Assembly (NCBI GenBank): GCA_034521955.1
Contig: JAXHLT010000001.1
Span: 434,001-498,000, forward strand
Direction of reading: 5' to 3'
DNA from: M55B127 sp034521955
Lineage (GTDB): Bacteria; Bacillota; Halanaerobiia; Halanaerobiales; M55B127
Length of the DNA stretch: 64,000 bases
Shown: positions 25,683 to 35,521 of the stretch, one piece after another
Numbering within the stretch: the stretch's first letter is position 1
Layout: every line of letters starts with the position of its first letter
Notes under the pieces: generated by a model
What the model saw: only the letters and a program-made list of their open reading frames with translations
The model's database searches: none
Told to the model about the DNA's origin: nothing
Made by a program: the position numbers and the translations under genes

Positions 25683-26204
25683 TTAATCCTCTTTTAATAA
25701 AAAATTTTTTCGATCAAGTTCTTTGATGATCTCATCTAATACATCTTCATTTATTGCTTCTATTGTATGCAGATGAATGCCTTCTGTCAAGGAAGATAAT
25801 AATGAAGCTTCAAACTTATCTGTATTATTTAAAAAATCTTCAACTTCTTTAGAGTTCTGAAGCATTAAAAAACCCGATATTTCACCATAAATAGGGTGTT
25901 CAACTTTAACATCTTTAACCTTAGCTCCATGTTTTACAATTATCATAAGTTCTTCTTTGACATTTTCTTTACCATGTTTACACGCAATTGTTCTAGAATA
26001 GGTTTTTAAACCCATATTATTTTTCAAAACATAACCCTGAGAAGTTGCTAAGATCTCATAACCTTGTGCACGAAGTAAAGCAATATCTTGCACAATTATC
26101 TGTCTGGTTACACCATATTCATTGGCTAGTTTTGAACCAGTTATAGGTTTTATTTCATCTTTTAATTTTTTTATTAAACTATCTCTTCTCTTTTTTGCTT
26201 CCAT
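25683..26204 (-). CDS. NiaR-type transcriptional repressor (HTH_11 plus 3H domain)
   Basis: Protein of 173 residues: an N-terminal winged helix (residues ~5-60, with GSKLANEYGVTRQIIVQDIALLR as recognition region cut here at TRQIIVQDI) and a C-terminal 3H domain that in the known family binds nicotinic acid with a metal through three His; KHGKENV, VEHPIYG and EGIHLHTIE supply candidates. I start at the ATG 26202-26204 with AAAGGTGAT upstream. Likely regulator of niacin uptake, possibly of the adjacent symporter. Confidence 0.82.
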   Translation of the reverse strand: MEAKKRRDSLIKKLKDEIKPITGSKLANEYGVTRQIIVQDIALLRAQGYEILATSQGYVLKNNMGLKTYSRTIACKHGKENVKEELMIIVKHGAKVKDVKVEHPIYGEISGFLMLQNSKEVEDFLNNTDKFEASLLSSLTEGIHLHTIEAINEDVLDEIIKELDRKNFLLKED

Positions 26205-26222
26205 ATAGATCACCTTTATTTT

Positions 26223-26245
26223 AGGAGGGGGATGATCCCCCTCCT
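26223..26245. terminator. GC-rich hairpin after the second 2-oxoacid oxidoreductase operon
   Basis: Stem AGGAGGGGG (26223-26231) pairs perfectly with 26237-26245 around the loop ATGAT. It is exceptional for this A+T-rich sequence. There is no T run on either side, so it may slow or process the transcript rather than terminate it. It lies between the oxidoreductase beta subunit and niaR. Confidence 0.45.
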
Positions 26246-26253
26246 TATTAATC

Positions 26254-27108
26254 TTACTTAAACTCATTCATAATTTTTTTAGCATCTTGGGGATTAAAGT
26301 CTTTTTCAACAAGTGGTTGATCATCTTGTAGAACTAATCTATCTCTAAAGATCTTTTGTTCGTTTTTGTATATAACACCGATTGGAATATTATCTCCCCA
26401 TTCTCTTGCCTTTTTAAAGGCTTCTTCTATATTTTCAGGATCATAATTATTATCTAATTTGTAGACTCGCTCTGAATACCATTTATAAGTGTTTATCTTA
26501 TTAAATGAAACACAGGGTTGCAAGATATCAATTAAAGCATATCCTCTATGATTCATTGCTTGTTTGATCATTTCTTTAAGATGATCTTGGTCTCCAACAA
26601 AGCTTCTAGCCACAAAGCTAGCCCCCATTCCAACCGCAAACTGTACGGGTTTAAAAGGAGCAGCTGTTGTACCTTTAACCTGTATAGCAGTCTCAATATA
26701 TTCTTCTGAGGTTGGAGACGCCTGTCCTTTTGTAAGACCATAGATTTGATTATTGTGAACAAGATGAGTTACATCAGGATTTCTTCTTATGTTATGAAGA
26801 ATGTGGTTTCCTCCTTCTCCATAACTACATCCATCACCTGATTCAACAATTACTTTTAGTTTGTGATTTCCAACCCGGGTTCCCACAGCAGGTGGAAATG
26901 ATCTTCCATGTAGTCCGTTAAAACCGTTTAACTTGATATAATGAGGCATCTTAGCCGCCTGTCCTATTCCAGTAAACATTGCAACCTGGTCAGTATCTAA
27001 ATCAAGTTCTTTTAAGGCTGCTGACAATGCTTTACGAAGTGGAAAATTTCCACAACCTGGACACCAGGCAGTCTCTTCAGTAATATTAAAGTCATTGTTA
27101 TTGACCAT
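26254..27108 (-). CDS. 2-oxoacid:ferredoxin oxidoreductase, beta subunit (second system)
   Basis: TPP-binding beta subunit of ~284 residues. TAWCPGCGNFPL near the N terminus gives cluster-binding Cys, GDGCSYGEGGNH near residue 92 binds TPP-Mg, and NNQIYGLTKGQ follows. It belongs to the two-subunit class in which gamma and alpha are fused, unlike KorDABC at 3-5 kb. The ATG 27106-27108 has AGGTG upstream and overlaps the alpha subunit stop. The substrate (2-oxoglutarate, pyruvate or other) cannot be decided from sequence alone. Confidence 0.88.
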   Translation of the reverse strand: MVNNNDFNITEETAWCPGCGNFPLRKALSAALKELDLDTDQVAMFTGIGQAAKMPHYIKLNGFNGLHGRSFPPAVGTRVGNHKLKVIVESGDGCSYGEGGNHILHNIRRNPDVTHLVHNNQIYGLTKGQASPTSEEYIETAIQVKGTTAAPFKPVQFAVGMGASFVARSFVGDQDHLKEMIKQAMNHRGYALIDILQPCVSFNKINTYKWYSERVYKLDNNYDPENIEEAFKKAREWGDNIPIGVIYKNEQKIFRDRLVLQDDQPLVEKDFNPQDAKKIMNEFK

Positions 27109-28796
27109 TATCAATCACCTCATCTAAAAATCTGTTATATATTTCTCGGCCAGTAAATGGTCGTCCATCATATTTTAATATACTATTTTTAACATTAAGC
27201 AGGGTCTCAGATCTTATTAAAGATTTAAACTGGCCAGTTGAATTTTCTTCTACTGTTACTAACTTTACATTATCTTTTGCAACTTCTTCTAACTTTTCTT
27301 TTGGAAGAGGCCAGACATCACTGAAACTTAAAAGCCCTACCTTTACATCATCATCTTTTAAGAAGTTGATATGCCTCTCTAGCCGGACCATAAGAAGAAC
27401 CCCAAGTTAACATTAAATACTCTATATCTTCATCTCCATAGTATTTAGGTTCTATTAGATCTTCTTTTATTAATTTATCTATTTTTTTAGCTCTTTTATC
27501 CACCATTTTTATTCTTGTCTCAGCATCTTCGACTATATGTCCATATTCATCATGTTCATCACTATCTACTAAAACAGTTTCTCCTTTAAGTTGTCCGGGA
27601 TAAGCTCTTTTTGATATACCGTCTTCAGTATATTTATATCTCTTATAATCTTTAGCGTCAGGATCATCTTTAGATATCAAGTTTCTATTAATCTCTAAGT
27701 TATCAAAATCAAATTCTTTTACATTTTTACTGGAATCAGCATTAAACTGATCACTTAAAACTATAATTGGAATTTGATATTTGTCTGCTAAATTTAAAGC
27801 CCTAAAGCCTGTATAGAATAGATCTTCTTGATCTCTTGGGGCAATAACCATTAGTGGAAAATCATCCTGAGCAGTATTAATTGCAAAAAGTAGGTCACCC
27901 TGTCCCGTTCTTGTGGGTAGTCCAGTTGCCGGACCAGGTCTTTGGACATCAGCAATAACAACTGGTGTTTCATTTAACCCCGCTAATCCAATTGCCTCAT
28001 TCATCAAGGCAAGTCCACCACCAGATGTTCCTGTCATAGACCTTACTCCACTATATGAACCACCTAAAGCCATATTGATAGCTGCAAGTTCATCTTCAGC
28101 CTGTTCAACGATAAGATCATAATCTTTTTGTTTTCCTGCAAGAAAGCTCATTATTCCTGTTGATGGTGACATCGGATAAGCAGAATAGAATCTTAATCCA
28201 CCTGTTAATGCACCAAAACCTAAAGCGGAATTTCCATCTATAAATATTTCGTCTTCTTTTTCTTTAATATTATCTTTTAAACTATCATAAACACATTCTA
28301 CAGACTTATATCCTCTTTCTAAGAGTTTAATATTATCTTCTAAAATATCATCGTCAAAGTAATCTTTAAGAACATCTTTTGCTATATCGATGTCTAATCC
28401 CATTATTTTAGTAACAGCTCCTACAAATACAGTATTTACTCCTTTGGGATTTATATCCTCTGCTATTACAGATGCTGGTATGAGTAAGGTTCTTTTATCT
28501 AATACATTGCTTTCCCCTTCAATTAAAACAATACCATCATCTTTTAATTTATCTTTGTGTATATCTACAGTCTCACTATTTAGAGCAACAAGTAAGTCGA
28601 TTTCATCTGTGGGGCCGTAAAGTTCTTGATCACTAATTCTAAGCTGCATGAAGTTATGTCCACCTCTTATTCGGGACATAAAATCTTTAGATGAAAAGAT
28701 ATTAAATCCTTCTCTAAAAAGTATCTTTCCCATGATATTATCTACGGTTGTTAAACCCTGTCCAGCTTCACCGCCAATCACGATATTAAAATCCAT
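27098..28796 (-). pseudogene. 2-oxoacid:ferredoxin oxidoreductase, fused gamma-alpha subunit, frameshifted
   Basis: The first 481 codons encode the gamma domain (GGEAGQGL, RIRGGHNF) and most of the alpha domain (FYSAYPMSPSTGI, TGTSGGGLALMNE, QRPGPATGLPTRTGQGD), stopping after SYGPAREA at 27351. The remainder (VGLLSFSDVWPLP... to 27098) continues in another frame. Dropping one base near 27369-27375 restores a normal ~565-residue protein. So this is either a sequencing/assembly indel or a recent mutation in an otherwise well-preserved gene. It is paired with the beta gene downstream. Confidence 0.8.
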
Positions 28797-28842
28797 ACAA
28801 CATTACCTCCTTAGTTCCTCTTTAAGTCGTTTTTATAAAGTT

Positions 28843-28867
28843 AAGCAACTGCATTGAGCAGTTGCTT
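28843..28867 (-). terminator. Hairpin terminator of the rubrerythrin-like gene
   Basis: Perfect 10-bp stem AAGCAACTGC with its complement (28843-28852, 28858-28867) and a five-base loop, 14 bases past the stop codon. The U tract on the minus strand is weak. Confidence 0.6.
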
Positions 28868-28880
28868 GAAAAAATCTATT

Positions 28881-29366
28881 TTAGTAATCTTCAAGATGGT
28901 ACCATTCTGCATTTTCTAACCAGGTATTAGGTTTATTTACTAATTCAATTATACTTCTTATAATATCTTCATGTTTTTTCTCTTCTTTTGACAATCTTAA
29001 AAGAACATCTTTTACTTTTTTATTATCTACTTCTTCAGCTTTTTCAGAATAAAAGTCTTTACTTTTTTCTTCCATATCTAAAGCTGTTTTATAGACATCC
29101 ACCTGATCTGTCGGCATAACTTTATCTGGAATATTTTCTTTTATTTCTGAAAACACCTCGTTTACCCTTGTAACAATATCAAAGTCAAGATCCTCCACAT
29201 TTTCATTATCTCTTAGTTTTTTAACGATTTTTTCATGTTTTGCTTCTTCAGCAGATAGTTCAAGAAACACACTTTTTATACTTTCATCTTTAACATTTTC
29301 AGCACATTCCTCATAATACTTACGATTTTCTCTTTCAAAATTAATTGCAAATTGATAAATATCCAT
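28881..29366 (-). CDS. Ferritin-like/rubrerythrin-type diiron protein
   Basis: Four-helix protein of 161 residues in two similar halves. Diiron ligand patterns are visible: E10 with EENRKYYEEC-like helix, ELSAEEAKHE, then DMEEKSKDFYSEKAEE and RLSKEEKKHE. There is no C-terminal rubredoxin domain; the tail is WLENAEWYHLEDY. Likely role is peroxide reduction or iron handling in an anaerobe. It stands alone with its own terminator. Confidence 0.85.
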   Translation of the reverse strand: MDIYQFAINFERENRKYYEECAENVKDESIKSVFLELSAEEAKHEKIVKKLRDNENVEDLDFDIVTRVNEVFSEIKENIPDKVMPTDQVDVYKTALDMEEKSKDFYSEKAEEVDNKKVKDVLLRLSKEEKKHEDIIRSIIELVNKPNTWLENAEWYHLEDY

Positions 29367-29409
29367 ACTCTCTCAACCCCTTTTTAAAAGTTTTTAGTTT
29401 CCAATTCTC

Positions 29410-30048
29410 TTAATTTCTCATAAAGCTTTTTTCTCTTTGTTCTAAAACAATACTGCTGTGTCTTTGAGACCTCTGGTCTGTTTTGATCAAAGAAACATCA
29501 ATTTTTAAACCAATACTTTCAAATAAATTCTTTACCTTATCTTTTTGGGTAAGTAGGGTTTCATAACTTAATAGTATGCTATCTTCTATATTTTCATATG
29601 CTGCAATTAATGCATTATTGTTTGTAAACCAGTCCGGTTCAAAATCAGAAATACCCCTTCTTAACATGCTGGCTTTTACATCAGCAGGATTTCTAAAAAT
29701 AAATACACATTTTAGATTTTGAGCAACATGACTATAGAAAAAAATTGCAGGCACTCTAACTAACTTAAGACCTGACATACCCTCAGTATCATTTAACTTA
29801 TCAATAACTTGGTTCATTTTGATTGTATTTTTTATTGTCATTGCTTTCTGAATTAATTTTTTTGAAAGGTCTTTACTAATTTCAAGTTCATAATATCCTG
29901 ACTGATTATATTCATCTCCCTCATAATCTGAAAGAAAATGAACTCCTGCACTTTCTACCAACTGAGAAGTTAATGAAGTCCCACTTCTAGGATGACCACT
30001 AACTATTACAGAATTTTTTAGTACTTTTGCTTTAATATTCTCTGACAC
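29410..30048 (-). CDS. PAPS-dependent sulfotransferase family protein
   Basis: Protein of 212 residues with a 5'-phosphosulfate loop SGHPRSGTSLTSQL near residue 16 and a 3'-phosphate motif FIFRNPADVKASMLRRG near residue 115, the two signatures of sulfotransferases. The acceptor is not evident. It lies 14 bases after the pcm gene and may share a transcript with pcm and the UDP-GlcNAc epimerase, which would fit surface polysaccharide modification. Confidence 0.8.
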   Translation of the reverse strand: MSENIKAKVLKNSVIVSGHPRSGTSLTSQLVESAGVHFLSDYEGDEYNQSGYYELEISKDLSKKLIQKAMTIKNTIKMNQVIDKLNDTEGMSGLKLVRVPAIFFYSHVAQNLKCVFIFRNPADVKASMLRRGISDFEPDWFTNNNALIAAYENIEDSILLSYETLLTQKDKVKNLFESIGLKIDVSLIKTDQRSQRHSSIVLEQREKSFMRN

Positions 30049-30062
30049 ATTTATTTCCTCCT

Positions 30063-30719
30063 TTACCAGGCTTGTTTTCCAATTAATGGAACAAACCTAA
30101 CATGTCCTAAAGTTTGTTCTTTAAAATCACTTTCAGATCTTTTCTCTACTTTATATAAGTTTTGTAAAGCCCGACTGCCGACAGGAATTACAATATAACC
30201 TCCGATTTCTAATTGATTTTGATAGCTTTCTGGTATCGAAGGTGCTCCAGCGCTAACAATAATACCTGCAAATTTCTTATCACCATCAGGCCAACCTAAA
30301 CTACCATCTCCTAATTTAATAGTAATATTTTTATAATTTAATTCATCTAATACCTTTTTTGCTTTATCAGCTAAAGATTGTATTCTTTCTACCGAATATA
30401 CCTGGCTTGCAATTTGGGCAAGGATTGCTGTTTCATATCCTGAACCGGTTCCAATTTCTAAAACTATATCTGTTTCATCTAATTCTAAAGCTTCAACCAT
30501 TTCAGCTACAATATATGGTTGACTGATAGTCTGTTCTTTACCAATCGGAAGAGGTCCATCTTGATATGAGTATTTCTTTACATCATCTGGCACAAACTTT
30601 TCCCTGGGAACTTCTCGAAAAGCTGCTAGTACCCTCTTATCCTTAATTCCTCTCCGAATAAGTTGCTTTTTTACCATTTCTTCTCTTTTGTTTTTATAGT
30701 TATCTTCTTTTATTACCAT
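30063..30719 (-). CDS. pcm: Protein-L-isoaspartate O-methyltransferase
   Basis: SAM-dependent methyltransferase of 218 residues. EIGTGSGYETAILAQ near residue 83 is motif I, preceded by the family-specific ISQPYIVAEMVEAL. The second SAM region carries SVERIQ, and SAGAPSIPES follows. It repairs isoaspartyl residues in damaged proteins. It sits between the epimerase and sulfotransferase genes with gaps of 10-14 bases. Confidence 0.92.
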   Translation of the reverse strand: MVIKEDNYKNKREEMVKKQLIRRGIKDKRVLAAFREVPREKFVPDDVKKYSYQDGPLPIGKEQTISQPYIVAEMVEALELDETDIVLEIGTGSGYETAILAQIASQVYSVERIQSLADKAKKVLDELNYKNITIKLGDGSLGWPDGDKKFAGIIVSAGAPSIPESYQNQLEIGGYIVIPVGSRALQNLYKVEKRSESDFKEQTLGHVRFVPLIGKQAW

Positions 30720-30729
30720 TTTATTTAAC

Positions 30730-31875
30730 CTAAAAGACTTCAGGTTTATCCCCCTTAAAATTATATTTGTTTAAAATATAATCGGTAATCCTCTTAGAAG
30801 CTTTTCCATCTCCATAAGGATTAACTGCTTTTGACATTTTATTGTATTTTTCATTATTATTTAATAGCAAATCAGCCTGTTTAAATATCTCGTTTCTATT
30901 AACCCCTACCTTTTTGACTGTACCTGCAGTAATTGCTTCCTGTCTTTCAGTAGTATCTCTTAATACCAATACTGGTTTGCCTAAACCCGGAGCTTCTTCT
31001 TGAATACCTCCGGAATCAGTCATAATAAAGTAGGATTTGTTCATTAAGTTAGCAAACTCTAAATAACCAAGGGGTTCTATTAAATGTACGTTTTCATTAT
31101 TTTCTAGATGCTTATATGCTAGTTTTTTAACTGCTGGATTTAAATGAACCGGAAAGACAACTTCAACTTGAGGGTTACTTTTAATTATATCATTAACCGA
31201 CCTAAATATTCCAGTAAGTCCTTCTCCTAAATTTTCTCTGCGGTGAGCAGTTAGAAGAATTATTTTTTTATTTTCAAAATCAATGCTTTTTAATACTTTA
31301 TTTTTGAATTGATAATTATCTTTTACAATCTCCTGAATTGCATCTATAACTGTATTACCTGTTACAAAAATATTTTCTTCAGAAACATTTTCATTTAACA
31401 AATTATCTTTATTATTTACTGTAGGAGCAAAGTTAATATCTGCTAAAACACCAGTTAAATGTCTATTCATCTCTTCAGGGTATGGTGAATACTTATTATG
31501 GGTTCTTAGACCGGCTTCAACATGCCCAATATCAATTTGATTATAAAATGAGGACAATGCCCCTATAAAAGTTGTTGTCGTATCTCCATGCACTAATATG
31601 AGGTCTGGTTTTTCTTTTTTTAAAACCTTATCCAAATTTTTTAATACCTTTACAGTTATATCAGTTAAGGTCTGTTTATCCGACATGATATCTAAATCAT
31701 AATCAGCTGATATTTTAAACAAGTCTAAAACTTGATCTAACATCTCTCTATGCTGTGCAGTAACTGCTACAACACATTTTATTTCTTTTCTTTTTTTAAG
31801 TTCTTTAACTAGAGGAGCCATTTTAATTGCTTCCGGTCTAGTTCCAAATATCGTCATTACTTTTAATACTTTCAT
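30730..31875 (-). CDS. wecB: UDP-N-acetylglucosamine 2-epimerase (non-hydrolysing)
   Basis: Protein of 381 residues starting KVMTIFGTRPEAIKMAPLV, with VHGDTTTTF, HVEAGLRTHN and the C-terminal TDSGGIQEEAPGLGKPVLVLRDTTERQE region split across residues ~285-310. It interconverts UDP-GlcNAc and UDP-ManNAc for cell-surface polymers. It is the first gene of the wecB-pcm-sulfotransferase unit, divergent from a zinc-ribbon gene. Confidence 0.93.
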   Translation of the reverse strand: MKVLKVMTIFGTRPEAIKMAPLVKELKKRKEIKCVVAVTAQHREMLDQVLDLFKISADYDLDIMSDKQTLTDITVKVLKNLDKVLKKEKPDLILVHGDTTTTFIGALSSFYNQIDIGHVEAGLRTHNKYSPYPEEMNRHLTGVLADINFAPTVNNKDNLLNENVSEENIFVTGNTVIDAIQEIVKDNYQFKNKVLKSIDFENKKIILLTAHRRENLGEGLTGIFRSVNDIIKSNPQVEVVFPVHLNPAVKKLAYKHLENNENVHLIEPLGYLEFANLMNKSYFIMTDSGGIQEEAPGLGKPVLVLRDTTERQEAITAGTVKKVGVNRNEIFKQADLLLNNNEKYNKMSKAVNPYGDGKASKRITDYILNKYNFKGDKPEVF

Positions 31876-32050
31876 TTAATCATCCTTTGGTGTATAATAG
31901 TATATAGGTTATATATACATTTCACTATTTAAACAATAAATCCTGCTCATAGAAACTTTAAATTTAATTGTAATATAGTTACTATTACTAACTCTATAAT
32001 TAAGAATATAATAAAAAGTAGAAAGAAACAAATTTAAAGGAGGGTTGGTT

Positions 32051-32266
32051 ATGTCAGCAAAAAAATGCAAAGCTTGTGGAGCAACCTACCATAAAAACGA
32101 TAAGTTTTATAAATGTGAAGAATGTGGTGATATTTATTGTCACAATTGTGCTAATCACTACTCCAAAGAGGAAAAAGAGATTTCTGAAAGTATAAGTAAA
32201 GGAGATCGTGATGGTTATGTAAATGCAGTCTGTCCATCATGTCAAACAAACATGTTTCCTTACTAA
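32051..32266 (+). CDS. Small zinc-ribbon protein
   Basis: Protein of ~71 residues with four Cys pairs: CKACGATY, CEECGDIYCHNC and CPSCQTNMF. This arrangement would hold two zinc ions in a ribbon or RING-like fold. The ATG at 32051 has AAAGGAGGG 6 bases upstream; a TTG at 32045 is too close to it. A strong terminator follows, so it is monocistronic. Function unknown. Confidence 0.7.
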   Translation: MSAKKCKACGATYHKNDKFYKCEECGDIYCHNCANHYSKEEKEISESISKGDRDGYVNAVCPSCQTNMFPY

Positions 32267-32320
32267 CTTTAAATTTTTAAATAAGAAGTTCGTCTTTTTA
32301 GGCGGTTTCAGAGTGTAACA

Positions 32321-32357
32321 AAGCGCATTAAGCTTAACTGCTTAATGCGCTTCTTTT
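32321..32357 (+). terminator. Rho-independent terminator of the zinc-ribbon gene
   Basis: Perfect 13-bp stem AAGCGCATTAAGC with its complement (32321-32333, 32340-32352), loop TTAACT, followed by CTTTTT on the plus strand. Confidence 0.85.
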
Positions 32358-32394
32358 TGATATATTAGTTTTAAAATTGGATAATCAGGATAAT

Positions 32395-32790
32395 CGAGAA
32401 CTAATAGGAGATAACTATTCTTGCTTTTGCAGGTGTTTTATAACCTGCATTCATGACAATTTTTTGGGTACCAAAACCATTAACGTTCTCCTACTTGTCT
32501 GAAAAAATTCTATTATCGTTTCTATTCCCAGGATGTATATTATATACTAAACCATCTATTTTTATCACAGGCTGTTTGATTCATATAAGCAAAAACCGGT
32601 TTGTAATCTCCTTTATGAAATAATCCACTTTCTGCATCATTACTACTGACATCAATTTTTTTCTTTATCATTATGGTTTTTTTATCTTTAAATGATTTTT
32701 TGCAGTGATTCACCCAATCATTATGTATTTATTCTTTTAAATCTTTTTTATAAAAGCAGGATTTATTTTTATATTATTACTCTTCTTTTT
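32395..32790 (-). pseudogene. IS1182-family transposase relic
   Basis: Minus-strand frames spell middle parts of an IS1182-type DDE transposase: NDWVNHCKKSFKDKK, AESGLFHKGDYKPVFAYM, QTACDKNRW, then after a frame change VYNIHPGNRNDN and IVMNAGYKTPAKARIVIS. Several stops and shifts interrupt them, and both ends are missing. The rest of the 32361-32870 stretch has nothing else I can identify. Confidence 0.65.
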
Positions 32791-32874
32791 GTTTTCACAC
32801 TTCTTATAAATATTAAACTATAAAAGAGTTTTAAATTGAAGTGCGGATATAAATGGGTTTTAGATGCTTTAATG

Positions 32875-32916
32875 TATAAAAAAGTCACAAGATATTTGTG
32901 CTTATCTTGTGACTTT
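32875..32916 (-). terminator. Rho-independent terminator of the 2-oxoacid dehydrogenase operon
   Basis: Perfect 14-bp stem AAAGTCACAAGATA with its complement (32881-32894, 32903-32916), 8-base loop, followed on the minus strand by a run of T. It lies about 70 bases after the E2 stop. Confidence 0.85.
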
Positions 32917-32984
32917 GTATGCAGTTTGAGCTGCCTATAATAAATAGGTCGGCTCTTTGATATATAAATACTTTATTTTTTATC

Positions 32985-34222
32985 TTATAAGGATGAATCT
33001 ATACTATTAATTTTTTTCTCAAGTTCATTTAAAAATACAGCTGCTTGTGCTCCATCAACTGCTCTATGATCAAAGCCTATTACAAGATTAATCTTTTTAA
33101 CAACTTTGAAAGTGCCATCATCTTTAATTAAAAAATCATTATATAATTTTCCAACTGAAAGAATACCAACCTGAGGAGGATTGATTACAGCGGTAAACTC
33201 ATCAATACCATACATACCTAAATTTGTAACTGTAAAAGTAGCCTCTTGCATATCATCCATCTCAAGTTTATTATTTTTAGCTTTTTCAATAAGTTCATTA
33301 GCTTTTTTACTAAATCCAGTTAGAGAATAATCTGTTACTTTCTTTAAGACCGGAACAACCAGTCCTCTTTTGATAGCCACAGCCATGCCTATATTAACTT
33401 GGTTAAACTGCTTATACTCGTTTTCTAACCAATGGGCATTCATAAATTTATTATCTTTTAAAGTTTTTGCTGTTAAATATGTGACAGCAGTATTTAAAGA
33501 TACTTCCTCATGCTCAACCAGATAGTCTATTAATTTATCTACTACAATCGATTTTTTAAGATAAGCATGTGGTGACTGCCAGCTTTTGGTTAAATTTTCA
33601 GCAGTTGCTTTTCTGATTTGTGAAACTTCTACTAGTTCATATTCTTTTGCTCCGGCTTTTTTATCTTCGCTTAGCTCTTCTTTTACCTTTTGCTTTTCAG
33701 TAAGGCCTTCTTTTAGATAATTCAATACATCTTTTTCAATGATTCTGTATCTATCAGTATATTCATTTAAACTATCTAAGTTGATTCCCTCACTTTCTGC
33801 TAATTTTCTTGCACGCGGAGAAATTCTAATAAGCTTTTCCTCTCCTGATTTATTTTCAGCCTTTTTTATATTAACTTCTTTTTCTTCGGACTTTGAAGGT
33901 TTCTCTTTTATATCTTCTTTTTTATCACCTTTTTGCTCTTTTTCTTTTGCAGCTTCAACATCTTTTACATCATCTATTTCAGATTCATTATCAACCATAA
34001 TAGCAACAGGTGTTTTTACTTCAACTTCTAAACCAGCCTCTTTTATTATCTTGGCATATATCCATTTTTCTCTGCTTCAACATCCTGAGTTATCTTATCT
34101 GTTTCAACATTAAAAATGGGATCTCCTTTTGCTATTTCATCCCCTTCTTCAACATACCAACGGGTAATAACACCTTGCTCCATTGTTAAGCCAAATTTGG
34201 GCATTAAAATTTCTTTTTGCAT
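32985..34222 (-). pseudogene. Dihydrolipoyl acyltransferase (E2) of a 2-oxoacid dehydrogenase complex, frameshifted
   Basis: The ATG at 34220-34222 (GGAGGTG upstream) opens the lipoyl domain (LMPKFGLTMEQG, with the lipoylated Lys in ETDKITQ), but this frame stops just after GYMPR. The rest continues one frame over as EVEVKTPVAIMV, an acidic Lys-rich linker, an E1/E3-binding domain (ISPRARKLAESEGI) and the catalytic domain with LVIGFDHRAVDGAQAA near the end. One base is missing near 34055-34060. Restored, the protein is ~410 residues and complete. It closes the operon that begins with E1alpha. Confidence 0.83.
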
Positions 34223-34237
34223 TTTTTACACCTCCTA

Positions 34238-35521
34238 TTATAACATTCCTAGTAATCTTGGAATAAATAAAGTTAATTCAGGGAAATACATTAATAATAC
34301 TAAAACAATTATAGCTGTTAATATAAAAGGAATAGCTTGTCTTGCAAGTTTTTCCAACGATATTCCAGCTATATTTGAGCCTACGTAAAGGTTTACTGCC
34401 ACCGGTGGAGTTACCTGACCTATTGCTAAATTAAATGTCATAATAACACCAAACCAGACCGGGTTCCAACCCATTTCATGGATAATTGGTAGTAATAATG
34501 GAACAAATACATAGTAAATTGAAATTGCATCTATAACCATACCAGAAAACAATATAATTAAGTTAATGAATAATAGAATTATTATTGGATTATCTGACAA
34601 ACCTAAAATGGCACTTGAAGCCTTTTCAATTAAACCAACATTAGTAGCTATCCAAGAAAACAAACCGGCCGCAGTAACAACTAACATTACAACAGAAGTT
34701 GTAGCTGCAGCATCTACACCTATTTTAAAAAGTACTTTGAAGTTAATTGTTTTATAAATAAATACACCTACAAAAAGACCATAAAACACAGCTACAGCAG
34801 CAGCTTCAGTAGGAGTAAATATTCCACCATAAATTCCTCCTAAGATAATTACTGGAGTTAAAAAGCCCCAAAAAGCATCTTTAAAAGAAGTTAATATTTT
34901 TTTTGGACTAGCCCACTCTTCTCCTTGATATCCTCTTCTTTTTGAAATTATGTAAACAGTTACACATAATCCAACTGCCATTAAAATACCCGGTACAATA
35001 CCAGCTGCAAACAAGGTACCAATCGATACATTTGCTATCATTCCATAAACTATAAATGCAATACTGGGAGGTATAATTATTGCCATCCCACTACTGACTG
35101 AGGTAACCGCAGTAGCAAAATCCTTATCATAACCTGATTTAACCATGCCCGGTATTAATATAACACCTAAGGCTGCAACAGTAGCTGGACCAGAACCAGA
35201 GACAGCACCCCAAAAAGCGGCGACTATTACTGTAGCAATTGCTAAACCGCCTGGTACGGGACCTACTAATAATTTGACAAAATCAATTATCTTCTCAGCC
35301 ATCTTAGCTTTCTGCATTATTACACCAGCCATTATAAAAAATGGTATAGCTAATAGAGGAAATTTTGCTATCCCACCAAATATAGTATAAGAGACCATAT
35401 TTAGACCTCTACCTGCAAGCAAAGCACCTGCTATTGCAGTCATACCTAAAGAGATTGCAATTGGGGTTCTAATTGCTAATAGTAAAACAAATATTAGAAC
35501 TATCCAAATACTTATATCCAT
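34238..35521 (-). CDS. dctM: TRAP transporter large permease (DctM)
   Basis: Protein of 427 residues with ~12 helices, carrying the DctM signature segments GLNMVSYTIFGGIAKFPLLAIPFF and SGSGPATVAALG and an ATEAAA-like region (TPTEAAAVAVFYG). It is the ion-coupled channel of a tripartite carboxylate transporter. Its ATG overlaps the DctQ stop (TAATG). It lies between E1beta and E2 genes, suggesting that it brings in the substrate of the dehydrogenase complex. Confidence 0.92.
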   Translation of the reverse strand: MDISIWIVLIFVLLLAIRTPIAISLGMTAIAGALLAGRGLNMVSYTIFGGIAKFPLLAIPFFIMAGVIMQKAKMAEKIIDFVKLLVGPVPGGLAIATVIVAAFWGAVSGSGPATVAALGVILIPGMVKSGYDKDFATAVTSVSSGMAIIIPPSIAFIVYGMIANVSIGTLFAAGIVPGILMAVGLCVTVYIISKRRGYQGEEWASPKKILTSFKDAFWGFLTPVIILGGIYGGIFTPTEAAAVAVFYGLFVGVFIYKTINFKVLFKIGVDAAATTSVVMLVVTAAGLFSWIATNVGLIEKASSAILGLSDNPIIILLFINLIILFSGMVIDAISIYYVFVPLLLPIIHEMGWNPVWFGVIMTFNLAIGQVTPPVAVNLYVGSNIAGISLEKLARQAIPFILTAIIVLVLLMYFPELTLFIPRLLGML

